Shown: positions 1-14,840 of the stretch, piece after piece | How positions within the stretch are numbered: the stretch's first letter is position 1 | Layout: each line of letters starts with the position of its first letter | NCBI GenBank assembly: GCA_943735955.1 | Contig: OX030967.1 | Coordinates: 5,735,259 to 5,799,258, forward strand | From: Piscicola geometra | Lineage: Eukaryota; Annelida; Clitellata; Hirudinida; Piscicolidae | Direction of reading: 5' to 3' | DNA: 64,000 nt | The notes under the pieces: generated by a model | Databases searched by the model: none | What the model was told of the DNA's origin: nothing | Seen by the model: only the letters and a program-made list of their open reading frames with translations | Position numbers and translations under genes: made by a program

Positions 1-3000
1 ATGAAGACGATGAAGACGATGAAGACGATGAAGACGAACGATGAAGACGGTGAAGACGAACGATGAAGACGGTGAAGACGGTGAAGACGATGAAGACGAT
101 GAAGACGAACGATGAAGACGGTGAAGACGGTGAAGACAATGAAGACGATGAAGACGGTGAAGACGGTGAAGACGGTGAAGACGGTGAAGACGGTGAAGAC
201 GATGAAGACGGTGAAGACGATGAAGACGGTGAAGACGATGAAGACGATGAAGACGATGAAGACGGTGAAGACGATGAAGACGAACGATGAAGACGATGAA
301 GACGGTGAAGACGGTGAAGACGGTGAAGACGATGAAGACGGTGAAGACGATGAAGACGGTGAAGACGATGAAGACGGTGAAGACGGTGAAGACGGTGAAG
401 ACGGTGAAGACGATGAAGACGATGAAGACGATGAAGACGATGAAGACGGTGAAGACGGTGAAGACGATGAAGACGATGAAGACGGTGAAGACGGTGAAGA
501 CGATGAAGACGGTGAAGACGATGAAGACGGTGAAGACGATGAAGACGATGAAGACGGTGAAGACGATGAAGACGGTGAAGACGATGAAGACGATGAAGAC
601 GATGAAGACGGTGAAGACGATGAAGACGGTGAAGACGGTGAAGACGATGAAGACGATGAAGACGATAAAGATGGTGAAGACGATGAAGACGATGAAGACG
701 ATGAAGACGGTGAAGACGGTGAAGACGAACGATGAAGACGATGAAGACGGTGAAGACGATGAAAACGATGAAAACGGTGAAGACGATGAAGACGGTGAAG
801 ACGATGGAGACGGTGAAGACGGTGAAGACGGTGAAGACGATGAAGACGATGAAGACGAACGATGAAGACGGTGAAGACGATGAAGACGGTTAAGACGATG
901 AAGACGGTGAAGACGATGAAGACGGTTAAGACGATGAAGACGGTGAAGACGATGAAGACGATGAAGACGAACGATGAAGACGGTGAAAACGGTGAAGACG
1001 GTGAAGACGGTGAAGACGATGAAGACGGTGAAGACGATGAAGACGGTGAAGACGATGAAGACGGTGAAGATGGTGAAGACGAACGATGAAGACGATAAAG
1101 ACGGTGAAGACGATGAAGACGATGTAAACGGGGAAGACGATGAAGACGGTGAAGACGATGAAGACGGTGAAGACGATGAAGACGATGAAGACGGTGAAGA
1201 TGGTGAAGACGAACGATGAAGACGATGAAGACGGTGAAGACGATGAAGACGGTGAAGACGATGAAGATGGTGAAGACGAACGATGAAGACGATGAAGACG
1301 GTAAAGACGATGAAGACGGTGAAGACGATGAAGACGATGAAGACGGTGAAGACGGTGAAGACGGTGAAGACGATGAAGACGGTGAAGACGGTGAAGACGA
1401 TGAAGACGATGAAGACGCTGAAGACGATGAAGACGGTGAAGACGGTGAAGACGATGAAGACGATGAAGACGGTGAAGACGGTGGAGACGATGAAGACGGT
1501 GAAGACGATGAAGACGATGAAGACGGTGAAGACGATGAAGACGGTGAAGACGATGAAGACGATGAAGACGATGAAGACGGTGAAGACGGTGAAGACGGTG
1601 AAGACGGTGAAGACGGTGAAGACGGTGAAGACGGTGAAGACGATGAAGACGGTGAAGACGGTGAAGACGATGAAGACGATGAAGACGGTGAAGACGGTGA
1701 AGACGATGAAGACGATGAAGACGATGAAGACGATGAAGACGGTGAAGACGATGAAGACGATGAAGACGGTGAAGACGGTGAAGACGGTGAAGACGGTGAA
1801 GACGGTGAAGACGGTGAAGACGGTGAAGACGGTGAAGACGATGAAGACGATGAAGACGATGAAGACGGTAAAGACGATGAAGACGATGAAGACGATGAAG
1901 ACGGTGAAGACGGTGAAGACGAAAGATGAAGACGATGAAGACGGTGAAGACGATGAAGACGATGAAAACGGTAAAGACGATGAAGACGGTGAAGACGATG
2001 AAGACGGTGAAGACGGTGAAGACGGTGAAGACGGTGAAGACGATGAAGACGATGAAGACGAACGATGAAGACGGTGAAGACGATGAAGACGGTGAAGACG
2101 ATGAAGACGGTGAAGACGATGAAGACGATGAAGACGAACGATGAAGACGGTGAAGACGGTGAAAACGGTGAAGACGGTGAAGACGATGAAGACGGTGAAG
2201 ACGATGAAGACGGTGAAATGGTGAAGACGAACGATGAAGACGATGAAGACGGTGAAGACGATGAAGACGATGAAGACGATGAAGACGATGAAGACGGTGA
2301 AGACGGTGAAGACGATGAAGACGATGAAGACGGTGAAGACGGTGGAGACGATGAAGACGGTGAAGACGATGAAGACGGTGAAGACGATGAAGACGATGAA
2401 GACGGTGAAGACGATGAAGACGGTGAAGACGATGAAGACGATGAAGACGATGAAGACGATGAAGACGGTGAAGACGGTGAAGACGGTGAAGACGGTGAAG
2501 ACGGTGAAGACGATGAAGACGGTGAAGACGATGAAGACGAACGATGAAGACGATGAAGACGGTGAAGACGGTGAAGACGGTGAAGACGATGAAGACGGTG
2601 AAGACGATGAAGACGGTGAAGACGATGAAGACGATGAAGACGGTGAAGACGATGAAGACGGTGAAGACGATGAAGACGATGAAGACGATGAAGACGATGA
2701 AGACGGTGAAGACGGTGAAGACGGTGAAGACGATGAAGACGATGAAGACGATGAAGACGATGAAGACGGTGAAGACGGTGAAGACGTTGAAGACGATGAA
2801 GACGGTGAAGACGGTGAAGACGATGAAGACGGTGATGACGATGAAGACGGTGAAGACGATGAAGACGATGAAGACGGTGAAGACGATGAAGACGGTGAAG
2901 ACGATGAAGACGATGAAGACGATGAAGACGGTGAAGACGGTGAAGACGGTGAAGACGGTGAAGACGATGAAGACGGTGAAGACGATGAAAACGATGAAAA

Positions 3001-5157
3001 CGGTGAAGACGATGAAGACGGTGAAGACGATGGAGACGGTGAAGACGGTGAAGACGATGAAGACGATGAAGACGATGAAGACGAACGATGAAGACGGTGA
3101 AGACGATGAAGACGGTGAAGACGATGAAGACGGTGAAGACGATGAAGACGATGAAGACGAACGATGAAGACGGTGAAGACGGTGAAGACGGTGAAGACGA
3201 TGAAGACGGTGAAGACGATGAAGACGGTGAAGACGATGAAGACGGTGAAGACGATGAAGACGGTGAAGATGGTGAAGACGAACGATGAAGACGATGAAGA
3301 CGGTGAAGACGATGAAGACGATGTAAACGGGGAAGACGATGAAGACGGTGAAGACGATGAAGACGGTGAAGACGATGAAGACGATGAAGACGGTGAAGAT
3401 GGTGAAGACGAACGATGAAGACGATGAAGACGGTGAAGACGATGAAGACGGTGAAGACGATGAAGATGGTGAAGACGAACGATGAAGACGATGAAGACGG
3501 TAAAGACGATGAAGACGGTGAAGACGATGAAGACGATGAAGACGGTGAAGACGGTGAAGACGGTGAAGACGATGAAGACGGTGAAGACGGTGAAGACGAT
3601 GAAGACGATGAAGACGATGAAGAGGATGAAGACGGTGAAGACGGTGAAGACGATGAAGACGATGAAGACGGTGAAGACGGTGGAGACGATGAAGACGGTG
3701 AAGACGATGAAGACGATGAAGACGGTGAAGACGATGAAGACGGTGAAGACGATGAAGACGATGAAGACGATGAAGACGGTGAAGACGGTGAAGACGGTGA
3801 AGACGGTGAAGACGGTGAAGACGATGAAGACGGTGAAGACGGTGAAGACGATGAAGACGATGAAGACGGTGAAGACGGTGAAGACGATGAAGACGATGAA
3901 GACGATGAAGACGATGAAGACGGTGAAGACGATGAAGACGATGAAGACGGTGAAGACGATGAAGACGGTGAAGACGAACAAGACAATGAAGACGATGAAG
4001 ACGGTGAAGACGGTGAAGACGGTGAAGACGATGAAGACGGTGAAGACGATGAAGACGGTGAAGACGATGAAGACGGTGAAGATGGTGAAGACGAACGATG
4101 AAGACGATGAAGACGGTGAAGACGATGAAGACGATGTAAACGGGGAAGACGATGAAGACGGTGAAGACGATGAAGACGGTGAAGACGATGAAGACGATGA
4201 AGACGGTGAAGATGGTGAAGACGAACGATGAAGACGATGAAGACGGTGAAGACGGTGAAGACGATGAAGACGGTGAAGACGATGAAGACGGTGAAGACGA
4301 TGAAGACGGTGAAGACGATGAAGACGGTGAAGATGGTGAAGACGAACGATGAAGACGATGAAGACGGTGAAGACGATGAAGACGATGTAAACGGGGAAGA
4401 CGATGAAGACGGTGAAGACGATGAAGACGGTGAAGACGATGAAGACGATGAAGACGGTGAAGATGGTGAAGACGAACGATGAAGACGATGAAGACGGTAA
4501 AGACGATGAAGACGGTGAAGACGATGAAGACGATGAAGACGGTGAAGACGGTGAAGACGGTGAAGACGGTGAAGACGATGAAGACGGTGAAGACGGTGAA
4601 GACGATGAAGACGATGAAGACGATGAAGAGGATGAAGACGGTGAAGACGGTGAAGACGATGAAGACGATGAAGACGGTGAAGACGGTGGAGACGATGAAG
4701 ACGGTGAAGACGATGAAGACGATGAAGACGGTGAAGACGATGAAGACGGTGAAGACGATGAAGACGATGAAGACGATGAAGACGGTGAAGACGGTGAAGA
4801 CGGTGAAGACGGTGAAGACGGTGAAGACGATGAAGACGGTGAAGACGGTGAAGACGATGAAGACGATGAAGACGGTGAAGACGGTGAAGACGATGAAGAC
4901 GATGAAGACGATGAAGACGATGAAGACGGTGAAGACGATGAAGACGATGAAGACGGTGAAGACGATGAAGACGGTGAAGACGAACAAGACAATGAAGACG
5001 ATGAAGACGGTGAAGACGGTGAAGACGGTGAAGACGGTGAAGACGGTGAAGACGGTGAAGACGGTGAAGACGATGAAGACGATGAAGACGATGAAGACGG
5101 TAAAGACGATGAAGACGATGAAGACGATGAAGACGGTGAAGACGGTGAAGACGAACG
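1..5157 (+). repeat. Subfamily domain with gatgtaaacgggg marker
   Basis: This part of the array carries a private variant, gatgtaaacgggg, at about 1121, 3312, 4133 and 4385, which I did not see elsewhere. A long segment beginning at 1216 recurs beginning at 3415 (offset 2199) and again, shortened at its front, around 4403-4479. All three include the G-rich stretch with ggtggagac (about 1491, 3680 and 4686). The second and third share gaagaggat (about 3620 and 4625) and gaacaagacaatgaag (about 3975 and 4980), which the first lacks, so these two are the closer pair. Nothing other than repeat is present. Confidence 0.8.
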
Positions 5158-8100
5158 ATGAAGACGATGAAGACGGTGAAGACGATGAAGACGATGAAAA
5201 CGGTGAAGACGATGAAGACGGTGAAGACGATGAAGACGGTGAAGACGGTGAAGACGGTGAAGACGGTGAAGTCGATGAAGACGATGAAGACGAACGATGA
5301 AGACGGTGAAGACGATGAAGACGGTGAAGACGATGAAGACGGTGAAGACGATGAAGACGATGAAGACGAACGATGAAGACGGTGAAGACGGTGAAAACGG
5401 TGAAGACGGTGAAGACGATGAAGACGGTGAAGACGATGAAGACGGTGAAGACGATGAAGACGATGAAGACGATGAAGACGGTGAAGACGATGAAGACGAA
5501 CGATGAAGACGATGAAGACGGTGAAGACGGTGAAGACGGTGAAGACGATGAAGACGGTGAAGACGATGAAGACGGTGAAGACGATGAAGACGATGAAGAC
5601 GGTGAAGACGATGAAGACGGTGAAGACGATGAAGACGATGAAGACGATGAAGACGATGAAGACGGTGAAGACGGTGAAGACGATAAAGACGATGAAGACG
5701 GTGAAGACGGTGAAGACGATGAAGACGATGAAGACGATGAAGACGATGAAGACGGTGAAGACGATGAAGACGATGAAGACGGTGAAGACGGTGAAGACGA
5801 TGAAGACGATGAAGACGATGAAGACGATGAAGACGGTGAAGACGGTGAAGACGGTGAAGACGGTGAAGACGATGAAGACGATGAAGACGATGAAGACGGT
5901 GAAGACGATGAAGACGATGAAGACGATGAAGACGGTGAAGACGGTGAAGACGAACGATGAAGACGATGAAGACAGTGAAGACGATGAAGACGGTGAAGAC
6001 GATGAAGACGGTGAAGACGGTAAAGACGGTGAAGACGATGAAGACGATGAAGACGATGAAGACGGTGAAGACGGTGAAGACGATGAAAACGATGAAGACG
6101 GTGAAGACGGTGAAGACGATGGAGACGATGAAGACGATGAAGACGGTGAAGACGATGAAGACGATGAAGACGGTGAAGACGGTGAAGACGGTGAAGACGA
6201 TGAAGACGGTGAAGACGATGAAGACGGTGAAGACGATGAAGACGGTGAAGACGGTGAAGACGGTGAAGACGATGAAGACGATGAAGACGATGAAGACGAT
6301 GAAGACGGTGAAGACAGTGAAGACGATGAAGACGATGAAGACGATGAAGACGGTGAAGACGATGAAGACGATGAAGACGGTGAAGACAATGAAGACGGTG
6401 AAGACGATGAAGACGATGAAGACGATGAAGACGGTGAAGACGGTGATGACGGTGAAGACGGTGAAGACGATGAAGACGATGAAGACGATGAAGACGGTGA
6501 AGACGATGAAGACGATGAAGACGATGAAGACGGTGAAGACGGTGAAGACGAACGATGAAGACGATGAAGACGGTGAAGACGATGAAGACGATGAAAACGG
6601 TGAAGACGATGAAGACGGTGAAGACGATGAAGACGGTGAAGACGGTGAAGACGGTGAAGACGATGAAGACGATGAAGACGAACGATGAAGACGGTGAAGA
6701 CGATGAAGACGGTGAAGACGATGAAGACGGTGAAGACGGTGAAGACGATGAAGACGATGAAGACGGTGAAGACGGTGAAGACGATGAAGACGATGAAGAC
6801 GATGAAGACGATGAAGACGGTGAAGACGATGAAGACGATGAAGACGGTGAAGACGATGAAGACGGTGAAGACGATGAAGACGATGAAGACGGTGAAGACG
6901 GTGAAGACGGTGAAGACGATGAAGACGGTGAAGACGATGAAGACGGTGAAGACGATGAAGACGGTGAAGACGGTGAAGACGGTGAAGACGATGAAGACGA
7001 TGAAGACGATGAAGACGATGAAGACGGTGAAGACGGTGAAGACGAACGATGAAGACGATGAAGACGGTGAAGACGATGAAGACGATGAAAACCGTGAAGA
7101 CGATGAAGACGGTGAAGACGATGAAGACGGTGAAGACGGTGAAGACGGTGAAGACGGTGAAGTCGATGAAGACGATGAAGACGAACGATGAAGACGGTGA
7201 AGACGATGAAGACGGTGAAGACGATGAAGACGGTGAAGACGATGAAGACGATGAAGACGAACGATGAAGACGGTGAAGACGGTGAAAACGGTGAAGACGG
7301 TGAAGACGATGAAGACGGTGAAGACGATGAAGACGGTGAAGACGATGAAGACGATGAAGACGATGAAGACGGTGAAGACGATGAAGACGAACGATGAAGA
7401 CGATGAAGACGGTGAAGACGGTGAAGACGGTGAAGACGATGAAGACGGTGAAGACGATGAAGACGGTGAAGACGATGAAGACGATGAAGACGGTGAAGAC
7501 GATGAAGACGGTGAAGACGATGAAGACGATGAAGACGATGAAGACGATGAAGACGGTGAAGACGGTGAAGACGATAAAGACGATGAAGACGGTGAAGACG
7601 GTGAAGACGATGAAGACGATGAAGACGATGAAGACGATGAAGACGGTGAAGACGATGAAGACGATGAAGACGGTGAAGACGGTGAAGACGATGAAGACGA
7701 TGAAGACGATGAAGACGATGAAGACGGTGAAGACGGTGAAGACGGTGAAGACGGTGAAGACGATGAAGACGATGAAGACGATGAAGACGGTGAAGACGAT
7801 GAAGACGATGAAGACGATGAAGACGGTGAAGACGGTGAAGACGAACGATGAAGACGATGAAGACAGTGAAGACGATGAAGACGGTGAAGACGATGAAGAC
7901 GGTGAAGACGGTAAAGACGGTGAAGACGATGAAGACGATGAAGACGATGAAGACGGTGAAGACGGTGAAGACGATGAAGACGATGAAGACGATGAAGACG
8001 ATGAAGACGGTGAAGACGATGAAGACGATGAAGACGGTGAAGACGGTGAAGACGGTGAAGACGATGAAGACGGTGAAGACGATGAAGACGGTGAAGACGA

Positions 8101-9636
8101 TGAAGACGGTGAAGACGGTGAAGACGGTGAAGACGATGAAGACGGTGAAGACGATGAAGACGATGAAGACGATGAAGACGGTGAAGACGATGAAGACGAA
8201 CGATGAAGACGATGAAGACGGTGAAGACGGTGAAGACGGTGAAGACGATGAAGACGGTGAAGACGATGAAGACGGTGAAGACGATGAAGACGATGAAGAC
8301 GGTGAAGACGATGAAGACGGTGAAGACGATGAAGACGATGAAGACGATGAAGACGATGAAGACGGTGAAGACGGTGAAGACGATAAAGACGATGAAGACG
8401 GTGAAGACGGTGAAGACGATGAAGACGATGAAGACGATGAAGACGATGAAGACGGTGAAGACGATGAAGACGATGAAGACGGTGAAGACGGTGAAGACGA
8501 TGAAGACGATGAAGACGATGAAGACGATGAAGACGGTGAAGACGGTGAAGACGGTGAAGACGGTGAAGACGATGAAGACGATGAAGACGATGAAGACGGT
8601 GAAGACGATGAAGACGATGAAGACGATGAAGACGGTGAAGACGGTGAAGACGAACGATGAAGACGATGAAGACAGTGAAGACGATGAAGACGGTGAAGAC
8701 GATGAAGACGGTGAAGACGGTAAAGACGGTGAAGACGATGAAGACGATGAAGACGATGAAGACGGTGAAGACGGTGAAGACGATGAAGACGATGAAGACG
8801 ATGAAGACGGTGAAGACGATGAAGACGAACGATGAAGACGATGAAGACGGTGAAGACGGTGAAGACGGTGAAGACGATGAAGACGGTGAAGACGATGAAG
8901 ACGGTGAAGACGATGAAGACGATGAAGACGGTGAAGACGATGAAGACGGTGAAGACGATGAAGACGATGAAGACGATGAAGACGATGAAGACGGTGAAGA
9001 CGGTGAAGACGATAAAGACGATGAAGACGGTGAAGACGGTGAAGACGATGAAGACGATGAAGACGATGAAGACGATGAAGACGGTGAAGACGATGAAGAC
9101 GATGAAGACGGTGAAGACGGTGAAGACGATGAAGACGATGAAGACGATGAAGACGATGAAGACGGTGAAGACGGTGAAGACGGTGAAGACGGTGAAGACG
9201 ATGAAGACGATGAAGACGATGAAGACGGTGAAGACGATGAAGACGATGAAGACGGTGAAGACGGTGAAGACGGTGAAGACGATGAAGACGGTGAAGACGA
9301 TGAAGACGGTGAAGACGATGAAGACGGTGAAGACGGTGAAGACGGTGAAGACGATGAAGACGATGAAGACGATGAAGACGATGAAGACGGTGAAGACAGT
9401 GAAGACGATGAAGACGATGAAGACGATGAAGACGGTGAAGACGATGAAGACGATGAAGACGGTGAAGACAATGAAGACGGTGAAGACGATGAAGACGATG
9501 AAGACGATGAAGACGGTGAAGACGGTGATGACGGTGAAGACGGTGAAGACGATGAAGACGATGAAGACGATGAAGACGGTGAAGACGATGAAGACGATGA
9601 AGACGATGAAGACGGTGAAGACGGTGAAGACGAACG
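5158..9636 (+). repeat. Duplicated segments, offsets 1891, 809 and 629 bp
   Basis: Blocks starting at 5158, 5297, 5373 and 5503 recur at 7049, 7188, 7264 and 7394 in the same order, a constant offset of 1891 bp, with gaagtcgat shared (about 5270 and 7161). Identity continues to about 6080 and 7970. The 7394 segment is then repeated from 8203 (offset 809) and 8832 (offset 629), each time including cgataaagacgatg and a following gacagtgaag. 809 and 629 both equal a multiple of 9 plus 8, as expected for two 13-mers per period. These read as successive unequal-exchange products. The closing part, about 9397-9636 with ggtgatgacgg, matches about 6311-6555 and the 791-bp repeats further on. Confidence 0.82.
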
Positions 9637-11119
9637 ATGAAGACGATGAAGACGGTGAAGACGATGAAGACGATGAAAACGGTGAAGACGATGAAGACGG
9701 TGAAGACGATGAAGACGGTGAAGACGGTGAAGACGGTGAAGACGATGAAGACGATGAAGACGAACGATGAAGACGGTGAAGACGATGAAGACGGTGAAGA
9801 CGATGAAGACGGTGAAGACGATGAAGACGGTGAAGACGATGAAGACGATGAAGACGAACGATGAAGACGGTGAAGACGGTGAAGACGGTGAAGACGGTGA
9901 AGACGATGAAGACGGTGAAGACGATGAAGACGGTGAAGACGATGAAGACGGTGAAGATGGTGAAGACGAACGATGAAGACGATGAAGACGGTGAAGATGA
10001 TGAAGACGATGAAAACGGTGAAGACGATGAAGACGATGAAGACGGTGAAGACGATGAAGACGATGAAGACGATGAAGACGGTGAAGACGGTGAAGACGAA
10101 CGATGAAGACGATGAAGACGGTGAAGATGATGAAGACGATGAAAACGGTGAAGACGATGAAGACGATGAAGACGGTGAAGACGATGAAGACGATGAAGAC
10201 GATGAAGACGGTGAAGACGGTGAAGACGAACGATGAAGACGATGAAGACGGTGAAGACGATGAAGACGATGAAAACGGTGAAGACGATGAAGACGGTGAA
10301 GACGATGAAGACGGTGAAGACGGTGAAGACGGTGAAGACGATGAAGACGATGAAGACGAACGATGAAGACGGTGAAGACGATGAAGACGGTGAAGATGAT
10401 GAAGACGGTGAAGACGATGAAGACGATGAAGACGAACGATGAAGACGGTGAAGACGGTGAAGACGGTGAAGACGGTGAAGACGATGAAGACGGTGAAGAC
10501 GATGAAGACGGTGAAGACGATGAAGACGGTGAAGATGGTGAAGACGAACGATGAAGACGATGAAGACGGTGAAGACGATGAAGACGATGAAAACGGTGAA
10601 GACGATGAAGACGATGAAGACGCTGAAGACGATGAAGACGGTGAAGACGGTGAAGACGAACGATGAAGACGATGAAGACAATGAAGACGATGAAGACGGT
10701 GAAGACGGTGAAGATGGTGAAGACGATGAAGACGATGAAGACGATGAAGACGATGAAGACGGTGAAGACGGTGAAGACGAACGATGAAGACGATGAAGAC
10801 GGTGAAGACGATGAAGACGATGAAAACGGTGAAGACGATGAAGACGGTGAAGACGATGAAGACGGTGAAGACGGTGAAGACGGTGAAGACGATGAAGACG
10901 ATGAAGACGAACGATGAAGACGGTGAAGACGATGAAGACGGTGAAGACGATGAAGACGGTGAAGACGATGAAGACGGTGAAGACGATGAAGACGATGAAG
11001 ACGTACGATGAAGACGGTGAAGACGGTGAAGACGGTGAAGACGATGAAGACGGTGAAGACGATGAAGACGGTGAAGACGATGAAGACGGTGAAGACGGTG
11101 AAGATGGTGAAGACGAACG
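9637..11119 (+). repeat. Short-cassette region
   Basis: The 13-mers are dense here, with blocks of 130, 94, 112, 130, 130, 130, 76, 112, 112, 121, 130, 94 and 112 bp in order. Full three-block cassettes begin at 9637, 10233 and 10784. Private changes include gaagatgatgaag at about 10001, 10131 and 10392, gacgctgaag at about 10619, and a 13-mer with GTAC in place of GAAC at 10997-11009. No long uninterrupted 9-mer runs occur, unlike the flanking regions, where blocks reach 400-700 bp. Confidence 0.82.
9973..10232 (+). repeat. Perfect 130-bp tandem pair
   Basis: Positions 9973-10102 and 10103-10232 are base-for-base identical by direct reading, including two rare variants, gaagatgat and gaaaacggt, and the closing 13-mer. 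A third copy with the same gaagatgat mark lies at 17943-18072, and a fourth with one extra change (gaatacgat) starts at 18983. A perfect pair inside a diverged array suggests a recent single-block duplication. Confidence 0.92.
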
Positions 11120-14100
11120 ATGAAGACGATGAAGACGGTAAAGACGATGAAGACGGTGAAGACGATGAAGACGATGAAGACGGTGAAGACGGTGAAGACG
11201 GTGAAGACGATGAAGACGGTGAAGACGGTGAAGACGATGAAGACGATGAAGACGATGAAGACGATGAAGACGGTGAAGACGGTGAAGACGATGAAGACGA
11301 TGAAGACGGTGAAGACGGTGGAGACGATGAAGACGGTGAAGACGATGAAGACGATGAAGACGGTGAAGACGATGAAGACGGTGAAGACGATGAAGACGAT
11401 GAAGACGATGAAGACGGTGAAGACGGTGAAGACGGTGAAGACGGTGAAGACGGTGAAGACGATGAAGACGGTGAAGACGGTGAAGACGATGAAGACGATG
11501 AAGACGGTGAAGACGGTGAAGACGATGAAGACGATGAAGACGATGAAGACGATGAAGACGGTGAAGACGATGAAGACGATGAAGACGGTGAAGACGATGA
11601 AGACGGTGAAGACGAACAAGACAATGAAGACGATGAAGACGGTGAAGACGGTGAAGACGGTGAAGACGGTGAAGACGATGAAGACGATGAAGACGATGAA
11701 GACGGTAAAGACGATGAAGACGATGAAGACGATGAAGACGGTGAAGACGGTGAAGACGAACGATGAAGACGATGAAGACGGTGAAGACGATGAAGACGAT
11801 GAAAACGGTGAAGACGATGAAGACGGTGAAGACGATGAAGACGGTGAAGACGGTGAAGACGGTGAAGACGGTTAAGACGATGAAGACGATGAAGACGAAC
11901 GATGAAGACGGTGAAGACGATGAAGACGGTGAAGACGATGAAGACGGTGAAGACGATGAAGACGATGAAGACGAACGATGAAGACGGTGAAGACGGTGAA
12001 AACGGTGAAGACGGTGAAGACGATGAAGACGGTGAAGACGATGAAGACGGTGAAGATGGTGAAGACGAACGATGAAGACGATGAAGACGGTGAAGACGAT
12101 GAAGACGATGAAGACGATGAAGACGATGAAGACGGTGAAGACGGTGAAGACGATGAAGACGATGAAGACGGTGAAGACGGTGGAGACGATGAAGACGGTG
12201 AAGACGATGAAGACGGTGAAGACGATGAAGACGATGAAGACGGTGAAGACGATGAAGACGGTGAAGACGATGAAGACGATGAAGACGATGAAGACGGTGA
12301 AGACGGTGAAGACGGTGAAGACGGTGAAGACGGTGAAGACGGTGAAGACGATGAAGACGGTGAAGACGATGAAGAAGAACGATGAAGACGATGAAGACGG
12401 TGAAGACGGTGAAGACGGTGAAGACGATGAAGACGGTGAAGACGATGAAGACGGTGAAGACGATGAAGACGATGAAGACGGTGAAGACGATGAAGACGGT
12501 GAAGACGATGAAGACGATGAAGACGATGAAGACGATGAAGACGGTGAAGACGGTGAAGACGATAAAGACGATGAAGACGGTGAAGACGGTGAAGACGATG
12601 AAGACGATGAAGACGATGAAGACGGTGAATACGATGAAGACGATGAAGACGGTGAAGACGGTGAAGACGATGAAGACGATGAAGACGATGAAGACGATGA
12701 AGACGGTGAAGATGGTGAAGACGAACGATGAAGACGATGAAGACGGTGAAGACGATGAAGACGATGAAGACGATGAAGACGATGAAGACGGTGAAGACGG
12801 TGAAGACGATGAAGACGATGAAGACGGTGAAGACGGTGGAGACGATGAAGACGGTGAAGACGATGAAGACGGTGAAGACGATGAAGACGATGAAGACGAT
12901 GAAGCCGGTGAAGACGGTGAAGACGAACGATGAAGACGATGAAGACGGTGAAGACGATGAGGTCGATGAAAACGGTGAAGACGATGAAGACGGTGAAGAC
13001 GATGAAGACGGTGAAGACGGTGAAGACGGTGAAGACGATGAAGACGATGAAGACGAACGATGAAGACGGTGAAGACGATGAAGACGGTGAAGACGATGAA
13101 GACGGTGAAGACGATGAAGACGATGAAGACGAACGATGAAGACGGTGAAGACGATGAAGACGATGAAGACGGTGAAGACGGTGAAGACGGTGAAGACGAT
13201 GAAGACGGTGAAGACGGTGAAGACGATGAAGACGATGAAGACGATGAAGACGATGAAGACGGTGAAGACGGTGAAGACGATGAAGACGATGAAGACGGTG
13301 AAGACGGTGGAGACGATGAAGACGGTGAAGACGATGAAGACGATGAAGACGGTGAAGACGATGAAGACGGTGAAGACGATGAAGACGATGAAGACGATGA
13401 AGACGGTGAAGACGGTGAAGACGGTGAAGACGGTGAAGACGGTGAAGACGATGAAGACGGTGAAGACGGTGAAGACGATGAAGACGATGAAGACGGTGAA
13501 GACGGTGAAGACGATGAAGACGATGAAGACGATGAAGACGATGAAGACGGTGAAGACGATGAAGACGATGAAGACGGTGAAGACGATGAAGACGGTGAAG
13601 ACGAACAAGACAATGAAGACGATGAAGACGGTGAAGACGGTGAAGACGGTGAAGACGGTGAAGACGATGAAGACGATGAAGACGATGAAGACGGTAAAGA
13701 CGATGAAGACGATGAAGACGATGAAGACGGTGAAGACGGTGAAGACGAACGATGAAGACGATGAAGACGGTGAAGACGATGAAGACGATGAAAACGGTGA
13801 AGACGATGAAGACGGTGAAGACGATGAAGACGGTGAAGACGGTGAAGACGGTGAAGACGGTTAAGACGATGAAGACGATGAAGACGAACGATGAAGACGG
13901 TGAAGACGATGAAGACGGTGAAGACGATGAAGACGGTGAAGACGATGAAGACGATGAAGACGAACGATGAAGAATGTGAAGACGGTGAAAACGGTGAAGA
14001 CGGTGAAGACGATGAAGACGGTGAAGACGATGAAGACGGTGAAGATGGTGAAGACGAACGATGAAGACGATGAAGACGGTGAAGACGATGAAGACGATGA

Positions 14101-14840
14101 AGACGATGAAGACGATGAAGACGGTGAAGACGGTGAAGACGATGAAGACGATGAAGACGGTGAAGACGGTGGAGACGATGAAGACGGTGAAGACGATGAA
14201 GACGGTGAAGACGATGAAGACGATGAAGACGGTGAAGACGATGAAGACGGTGAAGACGATGAAGACGATGAAGACGATGAAGACGGTGAAGACGGTGAAG
14301 ACGGTGAAGACGGTGAAGACGGTGAAGACGGTGAAGACGATGAAGACGGTGAAGACGATGAAGAAGAACGATGAAGACGATGAAGACGGTGAAGACGGTG
14401 AAGACGGTGAAGACGATGAAGACGGTGAAGACGATGAAGACGGTGAAGACGATGAAGACGATGAAGACGGTGAAGACGATGAAGACGGTGAAGACGATGA
14501 AGACGATGAAGACGATGAAGACGATGAAGACGGTGAAGACGGTGAAGACGATAAAGACGATGAAGACGGTGAAGACGGTGAAGACGATGAAGACGATGAA
14601 GACGATGAAGACGGTGAATACGATGAAGACGATGAAGACGGTGAAGACGGTGAAGACGATGAAGACGATGAAGACGATGAAGACGATGAAGACGGTGAAG
14701 ATGGTGAAGACGAACGATGAAGACGATGAAGACGGTGAAGACGATGAAGACGATGAAGACGATGAAGACGATGAAGACGGTGAAGACGGTGAAGACGATG
14801 AAGACGATGAAGACGGTGAAGACGGTGGAGACGATGAAGA
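11120..14840 (+). repeat. 1989-bp near-tandem duplication
   Basis: About 11160-12850 recurs at about 13149-14840 with a constant 1989-bp offset: block starts 11763, 11978, 12072, 12382 and 12728 correspond to 13752, 13967, 14061, 14371 and 14717. Shared rare marks include gaacaagacaatgaag (11614 and 13603), ggttaagac (about 11870 and 13859), ggtgaatacgatg (about 12627 and 14616) and a 13-mer written GAAGAAGAACGAT (about 12370 and 14359). The second copy differs by gaagaatgt at about 13970. The first copy breaks off near 12900, where gaagccggt and gatgaggtcgat mark the junction with a different block type that also occurs at about 19790 and 22410. Confidence 0.85.

Noticed and set aside
112..735. 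Acidic Asp/Gly-Glu-Asp or basic Met-Lys-Thr repeat proteins on the + strand, here and at hundreds of similar positions
   Set aside because: Every such frame covers exactly two intervals between 13-mers and stops at the third frame, as unit length predicts; there is no unique N- or C-terminus, no consistent promoter or ribosome site and no domain.
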